A stretch of 64,000 nt of DNA. Origin: Melieria omissa. Its lineage: Eukaryota > Arthropoda > Insecta > Diptera > Ulidiidae. Under the pieces are notes generated by a model. It searched no databases, was not told where the DNA came from, and worked only from the letters and a program-made list of their open reading frames with translations. Below, piece by piece: positions 1 through 12,100 of this stretch. Location of the stretch: positions 77,042,450 through 77,106,449 of the forward strand of contig OZ020269.1 in assembly GCA_963971225.1 (NCBI GenBank). The letters are read 5' to 3'. A program made the translations under genes and the position numbers. The first letter of the stretch is position 1. Each line of letters starts with the position of its first letter.

Positions 1-700
1 TAACTGGGTAGCTGGGACTCAGTGAGATCGTACGGATATATGCCAAACACAGGACATTTCTGTCTAAATTTAAATTTAGATACAGACATGTTGAGTTTTG
101 TGTTCTGTTCAGAGAATGCAAGTAATAGCACTCGGCGAAATCAACGACAAGAGTGAAGGAACTCGATGAAAGAATATTTGTGTGGGGACCTGTCCGAACG
201 TGTCGTATGGCGCAGGGGAATACACGACGGAGCAACCTGGTGGCGGCCGACGGGCTCGGGAGTCTAGTCTAGTGTCTGTCGGGGAGGGGAGAGGGATGGG
301 GGAAGAGCGAGACGGGACGGGGGGAGCGGCCCGGCCGGTCCGACCCGACGCGTGAAGCACAGAACACATCTCCGCAGCGCCGGCGTCATTGTTGGCGCAT
401 TCAGGGAGAAGTGTGGCCGCAAGCCGATTTTTACCTTGCGGTAACTAATCGGTAACTAACTTCGGTAACTAATGATGCTTATGACTTTTCTTTTATACAT
501 TTTGCCATGAGAGGCGTATTTCAGGCGCTAGGTAGGCAATTTCACGATTTTAGGCAAATTTCCGAAATTTCAAGGCCGGAGTTGGGGTTGAAGATGCAGT
601 CCGATCTCAAAACAAAAAATTGCATTGGAATCAGGAAGTACTAAGGCAACTTTTCCGCACTATTAGAAATCTCGAATCGAAAAAGTCCGGAATCAACCCA
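1..700. other. No recognisable gene; GC-rich patch
   Basis: I see no supportable gene here. Positions about 190-420 are much more GC-rich than the surroundings. Around 436-474 a short direct repeat (CGGTAACTAA) occurs three times. The open frame on the minus strand at 109-369 has proline/arginine-rich composition typical of chance translation of GC-rich DNA. Confidence 0.4.
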
Positions 701-1076
701 CCCTACTGGTCACTGGCCCATTGGAGAACATACTGCTAAAATGGGCATTCCTTATAATACCTGCTGCAGAAGGTGCAACAATCCCGAGGAAAAGGAAACG
801 GTTCAACATTTTCTCTGCGATTGCCCGGCCCTAGCAAGGATACGGTGGAAAACTCTAGGTAAACCGACGTTTACGGACGTTGACGAGATTAAAGACTACA
901 AGGTAAGCTCACTTCTTGCCTTTCTAAACCTCTCGAAATGGCTGTAGCGGATAAGTCACCGGGAGTGCGACAACCATCTACCTAGGTTGAATCAATATAG
1001 TGGTTTCAAAACGGCGCATCTGCGCTAATTGGATCTTGGGGAATCACCACTCTAACCAACCAACCAACCAACCCAT
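700..1076 (+). mobile_element. 3' end of a non-LTR retrotransposon (I/Jockey-like), 5' truncated
   Basis: The frame from about 703 to 947 encodes the extreme C-terminus of a non-LTR polyprotein. It has a TGHWPIGEH...KMGIP segment followed by a Cys/His cluster, CRRC then HFLCDCP, as found after the RNase H domain of I-, Loa- and Jockey-type elements. After the stop at 945-947 there is about 110 nt of 3' UTR ending in CCAA/AACC tandem repeats at 1056-1074, a typical simple-repeat tail. Nothing upstream of about 700 continues the frame, so this is a 5'-truncated dead copy. The clade is not resolved. Confidence 0.75.
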
Positions 1077-1984
1077 TTTAACTTGAAGGAAAATCGCCCT
1101 CCTCGTCAAATTCTTTCAGTAATGAAAATTATACTGTCACATCCACAAATGTACCCAAATGCTTCTCTGTAGTGCGTCTTTTGAGAACCCAAAAAATGCA
1201 AAGCGTGTGGTCTGCGGTTTACACAAAATTTGTAAAAATCGTATCAAATATTAACAACGCAAGACATGGCACAACAATCACAAATATTTAAATTCACAAA
1301 TTACTTATGTACATGTTTTTTTTTTCATTTTTTGCCGACATTGGCCCACTGCACACTTCATTGTTTACGTTTGTTTTTATCATAAAATTTTTTTTTTTTA
1401 ATTTTTTTATTATAAAATTTAACAAAATTAAAAAAATACCGTTGGCCAATCAAATCTTTCATAACGAATGAAAATAATTTGAAGGTGCCCAATTGACATA
1501 GGATTCAAATTTGAAAAATACAAGGAGAAGCAAAACTTTGTTTTAGCAAAATTCTGCACATGTCATTGCAGAATTGGCAGAAATTAATTTAAGTGTCCAA
1601 AAATATGTATATAAAGGTGTTTTCAGTCTTAAAATGGAATATACGCAAGAATAATAAAATTAAAGTATGCTCTGAAATGCTCTTCTTATAAATTTTCACC
1701 AGTGACGTCATCAGCCGGATGTCGTAATCTTTATTTATCATTCTTGGTACTTAAAGTATACTTTGAACGAACGGACAGGGTAGAAAGTCGGACAGTTGAA
1801 TTTCACTAAAGAATATGAAGTAATATAGAACGCGCATGTGGGCACAAAAGTGTTTGCGATTTGTTGAACAACTGAACTCGGTTGTACACAAAATCGCAAC
1901 GTGTCGCATAACCGGTTGTATGAAAATCAAAATATTTTGATATTTCGGTCGTGTTGTGTGAGCGGTCGCAAAGTGTATGCCCTG
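1077..1984. other. AT-rich DNA with no recognised feature
   Basis: Poly-T/poly-A runs and low-complexity AT sequence. The only open frame is a chance minus-strand one at 1751-2047 that runs into the adjacent TGATGA-type repeat. No TE ends recognised. Confidence 0.4.
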
Positions 1985-2523
1985 CGGGACACTGATGCTC
2001 ACATGACCCATCATTTGACTATCAGTGCTGATCAAAGTTTCCATCACCTTTTCCCATCACCTTCTTAAGGGCTTTGTGAAAAAAGTGATGGAAACTATTG
2101 TGTACATGCGATCTTGCATTATCTTTCAACGTACTTCAGTAACTTGTGTCAGCACTAATGAAGAAGTTCATCACCACTGATGTGTAAACGCATCAGCGCT
2201 GATGTAAATATTACTCAACGGTGCTAGTCACCACTCATCACCACTGATAACTAAATGCATCACCGGTGATGTAAATTTTCATCAGCGGTTATGTGAAAAT
2301 TAATAACACAAATTTTTTAATAATTTGTATGTATTGAAACAATTTACTTAACAAATACAAAAATTAATTACAAATTAACATACAACAATAACAAAAAGCA
2401 ATAGAACTAACAAAAATTGGTCAATTGTGAGCTTTATAAACCTCAAGGCGCTGAAATTGATTTCATCCGTTTTGAAAAATCCTGCAAATATGATTAAAAA
2501 GTTTACCACGCTCATTAATTGGT
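1985..2523. repeat. TGATGA/TCATCA-rich dispersed repeat, copy 1
   Basis: Dense short palindromic words (CATCACCACTGATG, CATCACCGGTGATG, CATCAGCGCTGATG) occur through 1985-2300 and again at 4470-4555, on either side of the TTAA element at 2528-4262. A related stretch is at 13120-13800, where the same words are followed by a similar AT-rich segment and a CCTCA...GCGCTGA segment. I infer one dispersed repeat family, this copy being split by the TTAA insertion. Class unknown. Confidence 0.45.
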
Positions 2524-2527
2524 TTAA

Positions 2528-4262
2528 CTCTTGTGTGCGCACCCACTTAAAACCTCATACTTGAACCCCCCATGGTCTGGCCAGACCATGGTGCAAAAAA
2601 GAATATCCTCTTTTTTCGAGGATTGTGCTGGTTAATATATTTTTTTTATATTTTTGTTGATGAGTTTATATATATCTTAGTATGTGTGAGTGTTTGTCTG
2701 CTTATGTTTGTGTGTGTAGGCCTGTCAAAAAAAACAAGAAAGTGTGAATACAATAATTTCTGTTGCTTGTTTACTTTTTATTAGGCAAAAAGGTAAAATT
2801 ATGCTTGATTTATAAAATAAACAGCGAATTTCAACTTCAATAAATACATTTTGAAATTAAAAATATACGATAGTAAGGAACAACATTAAAAACCTAAAAT
2901 ACGTTGTTATGGATTTGCCTCAACTGCTTCACCAATGCAGTGGTTGCAGGGATATAATGCAGTATAATGACTCAAACACATTGAGATTTTATATTGGACA
3001 TATACAAATCGTGTTTTGTTATATCTAACACATTTTTATTTCTGGATTCCTTTCACTATTGACAATTGTGCTTTGAAGTCGAAAAGGTAGCTGACTAATA
3101 CACAACACTGCGAACTATTAGCTGTCAATAAGACAAAATATCTTCTAAAACATTCCGTTCAAGCATAACATACTCAACATGTTACTGTTCATGCTGAACT
3201 GGTCTGATACCTCCAGCAACAAATTAATCCTCCATAAACTTTAAAAAGTGCAGGTGGTTCATTCAATTATCCCACAGAACTAAGTATTCATTCAATGAGC
3301 CAATTGTGAGAATGATTTGCCTGTGTAATTTGTATGCTTCCGAGTAAAACTTTAGTGATAAGTATTCAACATTTAAGTTAAGCTTATTCAAACTATTTAA
3401 TTAATTACTTAGAATAAATAAATAGTTAAATATCTTAATTCTGTTTCTCTAAAGCTTTGGTTTTTGCTACTGCTTAAACTATTTTTTTTAGAGAAATCGT
3501 CCACTCTGATGTTACTCCAGCGTTGAAGTTCAAAAATAATCTACACCTTATCCTCGAAATAGCATTTGCTTCCTTCAATCTCTGTCACAGAAAACATACA
3601 ATCCAATTGGTTAAAATCAGACACGACAAGAGCACAAATACTTCCTTCGCTTCAGAAATGTAATTAAATTGACACCAAAAACACGAATATAACAGCGAAT
3701 ACAATGGATAAATATTAATTTTGAATGTGTTCAGACATTGTTTTCTAACAAAAATTATAATTTACTAACCTAAAAGAAAATAAAAGCCAAGGCGAGTGAA
3801 AAACATTTGGACCAGGTACATTTTGCGCTAGCTAACTCATGTCACTATTAACGAGATGGCACGAAAAAAGTGCTTCAAATCGGGTCAGATGGAAAAACCT
3901 AGTTGCAGCCCTATGCTCCGTAGAGAACTGAATAAGAAACAAGCGAAAAAAAATATTTATAAACAATTCTGACACTAATTACATCGAAAATAACAAAAAA
4001 ACTGAAAATAACAGGCAACTTTGTATGAAAATACACCATGGTCTGGCCAGACCATAGGGGGTTCAACTAAGGGGTATAAATACGTTTTGCACGATTCTCG
4101 CCTTGTTTTTGTAAAAATTTTGTTCATGTATTGGTGTTTGTGCTTAGAAAGGATCAGTTGAGGATATCATGAAATATGAACCCGATAGCTTTACTACAAC
4201 CTTACTAAAAGTGGACCCAAAGTTCAATATAGTCTGGCCAGAGCTGGGTGCGCACACAAGGG
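2528..4262. mobile_element. piggyBac-like TTAA element, 1.7 kb, non-autonomous
   Basis: Left end CTCTTGTGTGCGCACCCA and right end TGGGTGCGCACACAAGGG form an 18-bp terminal inverted repeat with one mismatch. The element is flanked by TTAA on both sides (2524-2527 and 4263-4266), the piggyBac target. The palindrome GGTCTGGCCAGACC occurs at about 2575 and 4041, with a GTCTGGCCAGA variant at about 4232. Inverted GAACCCCC / GGGGGTTC segments border the first two, so these are subterminal repeats or an inner nested element. No transposase frame is present; the small open frame at 2572-2784 is low-complexity. Confidence 0.8.
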
Positions 4263-4266
4263 TTAA

Positions 4267-4553
4267 TTTAATTAATTTTTTTTATACTTATATTTAAATC
4301 CTTTTAGAAAGCCTTTTATTTATTGAGTATGTACTGCGTCCACCAAGTTCATTGAAATTTCACAACATAATGTCAAAATCGAATCTAACAAGGTGCCACG
4401 TGGTGGCGGCTGGCATAGCTGTCTCCTTTTCACACATAGTTACCTATACGGATGAACTGTTAAGTTCTATCTGTGCTCTCATTTCTGTCAGCGCTGAGGC
4501 ATTTATTCCTCTTTGCTGTTGTATAAATGCATCATCGCTGATGCAAAAGCTGA
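4267..4553. repeat. Right-hand part of the interrupted TGATGA-rich repeat
   Basis: Holds the words TCAGCGCTGA and ATCATCGCTGATG, like the sequence left of the TTAA element. The open frame at 4352-4594 crosses into the next TE and resembles no protein I know. Confidence 0.35.
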
Positions 4554-4557
4554 TTAA

Positions 4558-4775
4558 CCCTAGAAGGGTAGTCGTATTTTACACACGTTGTTGATAATCT
4601 TCGTCAAATCGACGAAGTCGTTTTCAACTCCGATTTTTGTAAGAACTAGAAATCGTATAAACTCCAACTTCATTATATAATTATATTTAAACTTTTTTTT
4701 GATAATTCGCACAATAAAGCACATCACCAACTGTATGTGGTGTTCGTCGCATCGACGAAAGTTACCCTTCTAGGG
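4558..4775. mobile_element. piggyBac-like MITE, 218 bp, TTAA flanks
   Basis: Starts CCCTAGAAGGGTA, ends TACCCTTCTAGGG, and is flanked by TTAA at 4554-4557 and 4776-4779. The terminus is the CCCTAGAAnG type of piggyBac-class elements. Subterminal ATCGACGAA words occur at both ends (about 4606 and 4751). Too short for a gene. Confidence 0.85.
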
Positions 4776-4779
4776 TTAA

Positions 4780-5124
4780 ATGAAAGTTTCATTTTTTCTT
4801 TAAAATTTCTTTCAAATTTTGAAATGTCAATGTACATTAGCCCTTCATTTCACTCTCTTTTATAAAATAATTTCATAGCCAAACTGTCTCTTTTCCACCG
4901 TGGCTCCTGTACAAAAATTTGACCACAATGTGTGAATGTGTGACCCTGCATGAAAAAAGTATTCAGTTGGCAAAAGTAACAAATTTTAAACAAATATTTT
5001 TACAACTAATTTGTAACTGATTGAAAAATCATGCATGGCGAGAAAGTTCACGAGGTTATACTTCGTACTCGTTGCGTTATTCGTACAAACGAAAAGTGCG
5101 CCAATGGCGCCTGCGCTATGAATA
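4780..5124. other. No gene recognised
   Basis: AT-rich sequence between a TTAA MITE and a hAT MITE. Nothing supportable seen on either strand. Confidence 0.4.
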
Positions 5125-5132
5125 AGGGTTGC

Positions 5133-5290
5133 CAGGGGCGGATTCAGAAAAATATTTCGGGGGGGTTTCAAAAAGTAATTCTTTGATATTCATAAATTGT
5201 CTTTTAATTTGTATGTAGTTTTAATGTCGATCCTAATATTTCGGGGGGGGGGGGTTCAACCCCCAAAACACCCTCCTGAATCCGCCACTG
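5133..5290. mobile_element. hAT MITE (CAGKGGCGGATTCAG family), copy 1
   Basis: Termini CAGGGGCGGATTCAG and CTGAATCCGCCACTG are inverted repeats. A perfect 8-bp duplication AGGGTTGC lies at 5125-5132 and 5291-5298, the hAT signature. The 158-bp body contains G-runs and no gene. A second copy sits in the opposite orientation at 14179-14332 with a different duplication, so each is an independent insertion. Confidence 0.9.
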
Positions 5291-5298
5291 AGGGTTGC

Positions 5299-5639
5299 CT
5301 ATCCCTACAAGACGTGCCTGACCGAAACTCCACTACATTCATAACATTTTCTGATTTACTAATAAATTCGCGTGAAATTTGGCGCTTAAGCGACAAAATA
5401 TTGATGATGATTTCAATTAAAATGAAACAAACTGTTTGAAAACATCGGAAAATTATTATTGCTTATACCCGCATGTGTAAGAATGAAGCAACAAACGAGA
5501 CATCGTGAACTTGTCATCAGTGTTGCTTGAAATTGACCTGCTGAGATGATCGCTTATACACGCATGTGTAAGAATGAGACAACAATAGAAGCACCTGCTG
5601 ACAAGAACTCGCATCGGAGTTAATACAAATGATTAAGAG
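5299..5639. other. No gene; short direct repeat
   Basis: A word of the form GCTTATACMCGCATGTGTAAGAATGA occurs at about 5460 and 5551, giving a 91-nt period. Nothing else recognised. Confidence 0.35.
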
Positions 5640-5760
5640 CCGGAGGCTGCCGTAGCTACGTAGCTCAGCTGGTTAATGCCTGCGGCCGCGAGTCATATGC
5701 GACGCGCGAATCCAAGTTCAATACTCCGTTGCTTCAAACACCAAAAAAAAAGGAAAAACA
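5640..5760 (+). repeat. tRNA-headed SINE fragment
   Basis: Contains a box A-like TAGCTCAGCTGGTTAATGC and a box B-like GTTCAATACTCC, followed by an A-rich tail. The cloverleaf is not intact, so this is a SINE head or tRNA pseudogene. A related head lies in the opposite orientation at 6195-6290. Confidence 0.5.
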
Positions 5761-6194
5761 GAAAGAAGGTAAGAATTCGAATTAAAATTTAATTTAAATA
5801 ATTTTATTTCAATATTTAAATAATTCTGCACTTTCAGTAACTTCAATATTGGGCCATAGCAAATACCGAAGCGCAAGATCAATGAAGCCAATTCCAATGA
5901 TGCCGCGCTAAGCAAGCAAACGCCTTCAATTGCGACAATATGGGATCATCCAAGCAGGACCGCAAAAAATTTTTTTAAATTCAATTTTTTTTCTATTATT
6001 TCATTTATAAAATAAATTCAGGTAGAAGTAAAAGCAAACGGTTTTTCCAAAAAATTTCAATAAAAACGTGCTATTTTTCAATATTGAGTATTGGTCATGA
6101 TTGACCGATTTATACATCACATTGTGACCGATATTTGCATCAGCATTTCAGTCAGAAATTTCGGCACATGACCGGTCAACTGACTGACATTTCC

Positions 6195-6290
6195 ATTTTT
6201 TTTCGGTCCTTGCTGCACCGGTGAATTGAACTCGCGGAGTCTTGACTCGCGGCCCAACGCACTAGCCAGCTGAGCTACGGCGGCTGCTGA
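6195..6290 (-). repeat. tRNA-headed SINE fragment
   Basis: On the minus strand it reads GCCGCCGTAGCTCAGCTGGC as box A region, then a degenerate anticodon arm and a box B-like GAGTTCAATTCACC, then an A-rich tail. It resembles the heads of the five full SINE copies in this window but has a different, shorter tail. Confidence 0.55.
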
Positions 6291-6746
6291 TGTAGGTGAG
6301 ATAGCTATATAAAACTAAATATTTGGGGGTTGGAATAGGTATGCGTTAGAGCAGAGCAAAAACACTTTGCACTGAAGCACGCGCTTTCCTAAGTACGTGA
6401 AAGGTATGTGCAACAAAAAATCACACGTACACGAGAGTTTCAGTCAGTTTTTTCACACCGCCTGTACAAAAATGATGGAAACTTTGTTGGGAGAGCTGAC
6501 CGATATTTCGGGCAGGCATGTATGTGATGTGTGTGAAGTTGTAAGTGAATCCAATGGGTTGGCAATATTGCTAACTGAAAAGGACGCCATATCGTGTTTA
6601 TTTGTCGAAGCGTGCGCGTGGAAAAGTGTAAATAAGTGCCTAGTGTTAAGAGTCTTTAGAATAGTTTGAAGTTTTAGGAAAAATACGAAATTAATAAACT
6701 GAATATTAAAGTTTAAAGCAGAAAAGTATACACGTTTTTTTAATGG
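6291..6746. other. No recognised gene; unassigned open frame
   Basis: An open frame on + at 6397-6669 (90 codons) is followed by AATAAA at about 6691, but I recognise no family, domain or splice context. I do not call it a gene. Confidence 0.3.
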
Positions 6747-6758
6747 TATATCTTGACA

Positions 6759-7085
6759 GCCGCCGTGGCTCAGTTGGTTAGTGCGTTGGACCGCGACTCG
6801 AAGGCAGCAACCTCAGGTTCAATACTGCCTGTAATAACACTTAAAAAAAATAACGGGAAAACTCGTTTTCACTTTCGGTGGCTGTCCTCTCAGCTGGAAA
6901 TGGCAAACCTCTGAGAGTAAAAATTGCTTATGAAAAAGCTCCCAAACTGCCGTTCGGAACCGGCATAAAACTGTAGGTCCCTTCCACCCGCGTACCAATT
7001 CACACCCACAACACGGGTGGTTGCGGGAAGCTAGGCCTTAGTCTCGCGTAAGCGGGCTGTCGTGCCAGTCAATTATTATTATTAT
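6759..7085 (+). repeat. tRNA-derived SINE, copy 1
   Basis: Starts GCCGCCGTGGCTCAGTTGG (box A region) with a box B-like GGTTCAATACTGC, then a body shared with four other copies here (TTTCGGTGGCTGTCC, CCGTTCGGAACCGGCAT, AGCGGGCTGTCGTGCC) and an (ATT)n tail. Flanked by a 12-bp duplication (TATATCTTGACA at 6747-6758, TATATCTTCACA at 7086-7097). Pol III promoter boxes and a variable-length duplication identify a SINE mobilised by a LINE. Confidence 0.9.
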
Positions 7086-7379
7086 TATATCTTCACATAG
7101 TAAAGGAAGAAGAAGCAGAAAAATTAGTTAACTTTTAAATTTGACGTTTTCTTTCAATTTAGATACTCTTTTTGTTTTTAGTTTTGGCTGAAGTAAATGA
7201 AGAAATATTCAAATTTTCGTTATGCGTAAAAAGTTGTATGTTGAAGAAGCCACAACGATGTGGTTGCTCTTATAGAAAAGCACTCTAAATACAGGGTCCG
7301 AGTATAAATGTAAAAAATTTCTTATGGAATGTTGCTTATATAACCACATAGAAGCCTAAAACGTAAATTATTTATTAAT

Positions 7380-8273
7380 ATTTTCACAAAAGTATTCGGA
7401 ATCTAATATTTTCATTTCCAGATTTTTTTCCGCCATACTTTATTTCCGCAATCAGGTCCAAACATAATAAATTTGGTTTCATCGCTAAATATTACTTGGG
7501 ACCAAAACTCAATTCCATGGTTTTTGGACTTGTGCGCGAACTCTAAACGCTTCTTTCGGTTCTTTGAACTGATAAGGGGTTTGACACGTGGGGTTCGTAC
7601 GAGGTAACCAGCAGCTCGCAGAGTTCTGCGTACGGTTTCATCACTGACGTTGACTCCATTGTATTCAGCAATACTGCTATTGATTTCCGGAGTAGGATTT
7701 CGTGGTTGTGCCTAGATTTTCCTAATGATAACATCTTTATCGTGGGGCTTTAGTTTTTGAGGTCTGCCCCATCTTTGACCCAGCTTAAGTGAATTTCTTT
7801 GCAGAATGCTGTGGATGGTAGATATACTCTCTTTGTAGTTTTCACAATCTCTTTGAGAATTTTTCCTTCATCTCGTAGGTTATTCATAATTTTTTTAGTG
7901 CAAAGTGGTTTCTTTAGATTACTACCCATTTGGTCAATACAATTTTAAATGCAAACAAAAACTAAACACACTTGTCAAACTCTACTGCTCAAATGAATGT
8001 CAATCTTAATAATGGATGAGATTTTCGCAAAGGATACCATGATTGGGCAATTACGAATACTTTTGTGATGTGAATAATGTTGTATTTCTATTTAAAATCG
8101 AATTTAAAGCCATTGTTTCCAAATCCGATTGAAATTTTATGCAACAATGAAAGGTAATGAACCAATCAGAAGATATGAATACTTTTTATACATAATAATT
8201 TAGATTAAAGATAGATATTTTGATTATCTTTCAGAAAAGTTGAAATTCCGAATACTTTTGTGAGGCACTGTAT
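7380..8273 (-). pseudogene. Tc1-like transposase remnant and right end
   Basis: Read on the minus strand, frames between about 7930 and 7400 give Tc1-type segments: GRPQKLKPHD, then a helix-turn-helix segment with NVSDETVRRTLRAAGY, then KNRKKRLEFA and a VIFSDETKF catalytic-Asp motif. Several stops and frameshifts separate them. The right end carries CACAAAAGTATTCGGAA followed by a CAGTGCC terminus at 8272, and the same CACAAAAGTATTCGG word recurs at 7385. The downstream half of the transposase is missing. A dead fragment. Confidence 0.7.
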
Positions 8274-8900
8274 GCTTAAAAAAACAGTGTTGCATACACA
8301 TTTCAAGAACGGGTGAAATATGAGATATCACTCTCCTCCCCTATCCCGAATGGGCATAGTACAATAGTCCAAAATGGACTGAGTGATATGGAAGGCTTTT
8401 AACCTTCCTGGTCACTCTCACATTACAATATTTTATGTCACTACTTTGACAACGTATCGAAAGTCATCTGAATTTTGCAACCACCTAAGGAAGTGGAATG
8501 GGAGTTATAAGGGCGTTTGGTGGTTGTGGCCATCTTTATTGAAATCCAATATCTCTCGATTACAAATTAATTATTAAAATTTATATTTCACTCAATTGCG
8601 TTTAAATCTTAATCTTAACTTACTACACATCTTTAAAATTAAATATGCAAACATCTTGAAAATGTAGACATACTTATGTAGATATAAGCGGTTTAAAAAA
8701 GCCAGCTACAAATTTGCAATATCAAAAACCAATTTTAAATGCTTCTGCGTCAAGATAAGAATACAACTAACGGAAACAGCAAAAAAGAGTATACCAAAAA
8801 TAAATGCTGGTTTAGTGTGTATAAAATCAATCAATATGAGAGCGATTATTGTTACGCGCTACGGCTAGAATTGCATTTGCAGTAAATAATTATTTATAGA
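8274..8900. other. No gene recognised; downstream flank of the SDR gene
   Basis: AT-rich sequence. The open frame at 8383-8577 matches no known family. No TE ends identified. Confidence 0.4.
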
Positions 8901-8933
8901 TTTATTTTATAGATTATAATCTATGCGTTTATT
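8901..8933 (-). promoter_or_regulatory. Polyadenylation signals of the SDR gene
   Basis: On the minus strand, AATAAA occurs at 8933-8928 and 8906-8901, 71 and 98 nt beyond the stop codon of the SDR gene at 9006-9004. This implies a short 3' UTR of roughly 100-130 nt. Confidence 0.6.
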
Positions 8934-9003
8934 TTGTGAGCGATTACGAGTCCCAGAGCGTCAAAAACCGAATAGCTTCATTCATGATCACATCGCCGCC
9001 GAT

Positions 9004-9195
9004 TTAGAAATTGCCGATCGGTTTCACCTTCTTTTTTGGCTCGCAATAGAGCGTCTCGTAGAGGGATGACGGCAGGTGCTCGGCTATGAAGATCTGAATC
9101 TTTTCGCGGGCGGTAACCGGAGTATAACGGGCCATAGGGAACGTGCGGGTAACAGCATCGATAAGAACGCGCAGCGAGGGTTGAATATCGGCAGT
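9004..9195 (-). CDS. SDR gene, last coding exon
   Basis: Acceptor TTTGTAG precedes 9195. Encodes 63 residues starting TADIQPSLRV and ending KPIGNF with a TAA stop at 9006-9004. It carries the C-terminal substrate-side helices of the SDR fold (MARYTPVTAREK). Reading frame is continuous from the preceding exon (phase 0). Confidence 0.85.
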   Translation of the reverse strand, partial: TADIQPSLRVLIDAVTRTFPMARYTPVTAREKIQIFIAEHLPSSLYETLYCEPKKKVKPIGNF

Positions 9196-12100
9196 CTACA
9201 AACAAACGGGGAAACGCATTTAGCCAAGGTTTATAATTTCATTAAGGAATTGGCGCCCTACTTCCTTGGAGTATTTGTCCATTGCAGACATGGCTGCCTC
9301 GTAGTAATCTTCACCATAGGCCTTCTTCTGTTCGGATGTCAAATTCGACCACATTTTTCCTGCCTTTAAAAAAAATAAAGAAGAAAAAGCTTTAATGTAT
9401 TAGATGTATTTATTTTTAAGCAATTATTTGCATTTCCAGAGATTACTTTTTGATATTGAGCACTTTTCGATACTGAGTACAAGTAATGAAACTGACAACT
9501 TGTCGATATTAATTACCCGTCAATACAGATTACTTTCCGATATGCTTTTATATAGAAGGTTAGCTCCTGAATCTAGCAAACTAAAAATTTTGCCTGGGAA
9601 ATGCCCATAAAAGGCGTGGCTCGGGGTCAAAATTCAAAGTTTTTATCAAAAAACTCAATTAATCTCTAACTGATTTACACGATATTTCTTCTTATGTGCA
9701 ACATTAGACACGTAAGATGTACTAATACAGATTTTTAAGCGAAACAACTATTTTTTCGAAACACGCTGGAAGAAGCACATGTTCACAAGCACAATTCTAA
9801 AAATTAATATACTGTTAGCTTACCAAATAAGTGTAGTACCAATTACTTGTCCTTGTATTGTATTATATTAAATAAACACGACTAATGCAATATTTTCTAG
9901 TTCAAAAATAGTTCAAAATATAACGTAAAATTGACATTGACATGGCTTTGGGCAAAAGAATTGATTCCCTTTAATTTCATACTAATATTGTTGGACTAAG
10001 ATGAGTTCAACCATTTAAATTTGTTTTCAAGGTGGGTGTTGCTGGCAACTTCAAGGCCTTGTAAAAACCAAACTAGAGGTGACCCAAAAAAACAAATTAC
10101 ATATTCGTAATCAGCGGCTCCGGAATTATAAGGAGCAGTTCAGAAACTGGGCGGGTTTTGTGAAGAGTTGAAATTGTTTGCACTGTGAACAATTTTGGAA
10201 TAATTTAAGTTTTTGAGTTGATATAAACTTCAACAATTTTTTTCAGCTGAACCAATGGACTGATTAACATGAAATTTCACAATGTGTTGGTGCATCGTAA
10301 GCGTTTTATAATATATTTTTTTCAATTTTTTTTTTAGAAAAACTTCCAGGATACTTAAGCATACATTCTTAAAAGGACATTTTTATATCCTTTCGCCAGG
10401 ATAATTACAACAAAATTATTTTATTTGAGTTGGAGACATAATTCTCTTTCTTTTGATACCAATATTGTTAGACCAGGATAAGTTCAACCATTTAAATTTT
10501 TTAATCGGGGTGTAGCTCGTAACTTCAAGACCCTGTAAAACCCAAACTAGAGGTGACCCGGAAAACATAATTACATATTCGTGTTCAGCGACTCCGAAAA
10601 TATAAGGAACAGTTGAGAAACTCCGCGGGTTTTTTGAAAACCGCAAAATTGTTGTACTGTGTTACCGTTACTGAAAAAATTTAAAAAATATATTTAAAAA
10701 AAACAAAAGTATACATTTTTATATTTCGTTGTAAAGGAATTTTCGCAGGCTACAATACGGTAACAAACTTATTATACCTAAATAATGGATTTTTTCGAAG
10801 AAAAATCCGGTTTATGAAAATGTGTTTCGCTTAAAACTTTTTATTAGTACATACTACGTATATAATGTTGCACATGAATAGAAATGTATTCAAATACCTT
10901 TCGGTTGATACCCATATCGTGTAAATCAGTTGGATATTAATTAAGTTTTTTTGATAAGAACTCTGAACTTTGACCCCGAGCCACGCCTTTTGTGGGTGTT
11001 TCTCAGGCAAAGTTTTTAGTTTGTTAGATTCAAAAAAATAAGCTCTATATGGTCCAATTTTCCGTTTTTTTTCATGAGGGTTCGCTATACTGCATTTCTT
11101 CCAGTCTTAACTATGCTTTTTTCGTTACGCGTTAAGACCAAAGCGTCAAAACGTGTTGCTGATGGGCTTCAAGTGTCGCTGACACTTGTTCCCTGATATT
11201 AAAAGGCGTAAATAAGTATTGGATGCCAACCTGTTCGCGGAGCTCCTGTTCGTTCAGCCAGCCGTTACCCGGCGCGAATTCGCCTGCGGCCACAGTGGCG
11301 ACATCTACACCACGTGCGCGCATTTCGTGACGCAAACAACCGGCGAAGCTTTCAAGAGCGGCCTGCGTGGCGCACTGAATGCCGCGGGCAGGCGAATGCA
11401 CCTTGTTGAGGCCTGCGGACACAAAATAACAGCGCAGTTATGGCCGTTGCAATAAAGTTTGCGATGTAATGGCAAATACGCACCTGAGGTCAGAAAAACG
11501 ACACGTCCACAGCAACGTCGGATGAGGGGCAACATGATTTGGGTCAAGCGAGCGGCACCTGTTGACGAAAAAGCAGAAAAAAAAAACATTAACATACGAA
11601 CATACTTATGTATGTGTTGTCTTGTGTTATGTCACAGAACAAACAGTATACAGAATGCGCATCTGTAAAACTGTGTTTTTGGTTTTTCTTTCTGACGTCG
11701 GGGTTTTTTAAAGGATTTTTAAATTTCAAACAATTATTTTCAAAATTGAGTACATTGTAGAATAACAATATGGGTATCAAATCAAAGAGAAAAATCCTTA
11801 GAATCTTAGAAAATTTAATGTTTTGGTGCAAAAGGACGAAGAGGTATTGAAATAGTCCTTTTTAAACTTTGTCCTTGAATATAATTCAAATTTCCAAAAA
11901 TTTTTTTGGAAAAAATATATCTTAAGGACTAATATGTACACTACTACATCCTTGAATTTCGTCCTTCTAACTTTATTAGTTTAAAATATAAAAAAAATTA
12001 ATACTTCTCTCTACAAAACAAGGATATATTGCACTGGACGACAAACATAAAATATTTAATCAACTCATGTATAAATCGTTATGCTGCTAAGACTAGATGT

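Noticed and set aside
109..369. Minus-strand frame of 86 codons
   Set aside because: Pro/Arg/Ser-rich translation of a GC-rich patch, with no domain or context.
703..947. Host zinc-finger gene
   Set aside because: The Cys/His cluster and flanking TGHWPIGEH motif are the C-terminus of a non-LTR retrotransposon, followed by its simple-repeat tail.
6397..6669. 90-codon frame followed by AATAAA
   Set aside because: No recognisable family, no splice or conservation evidence, surrounded by SINE fragments.
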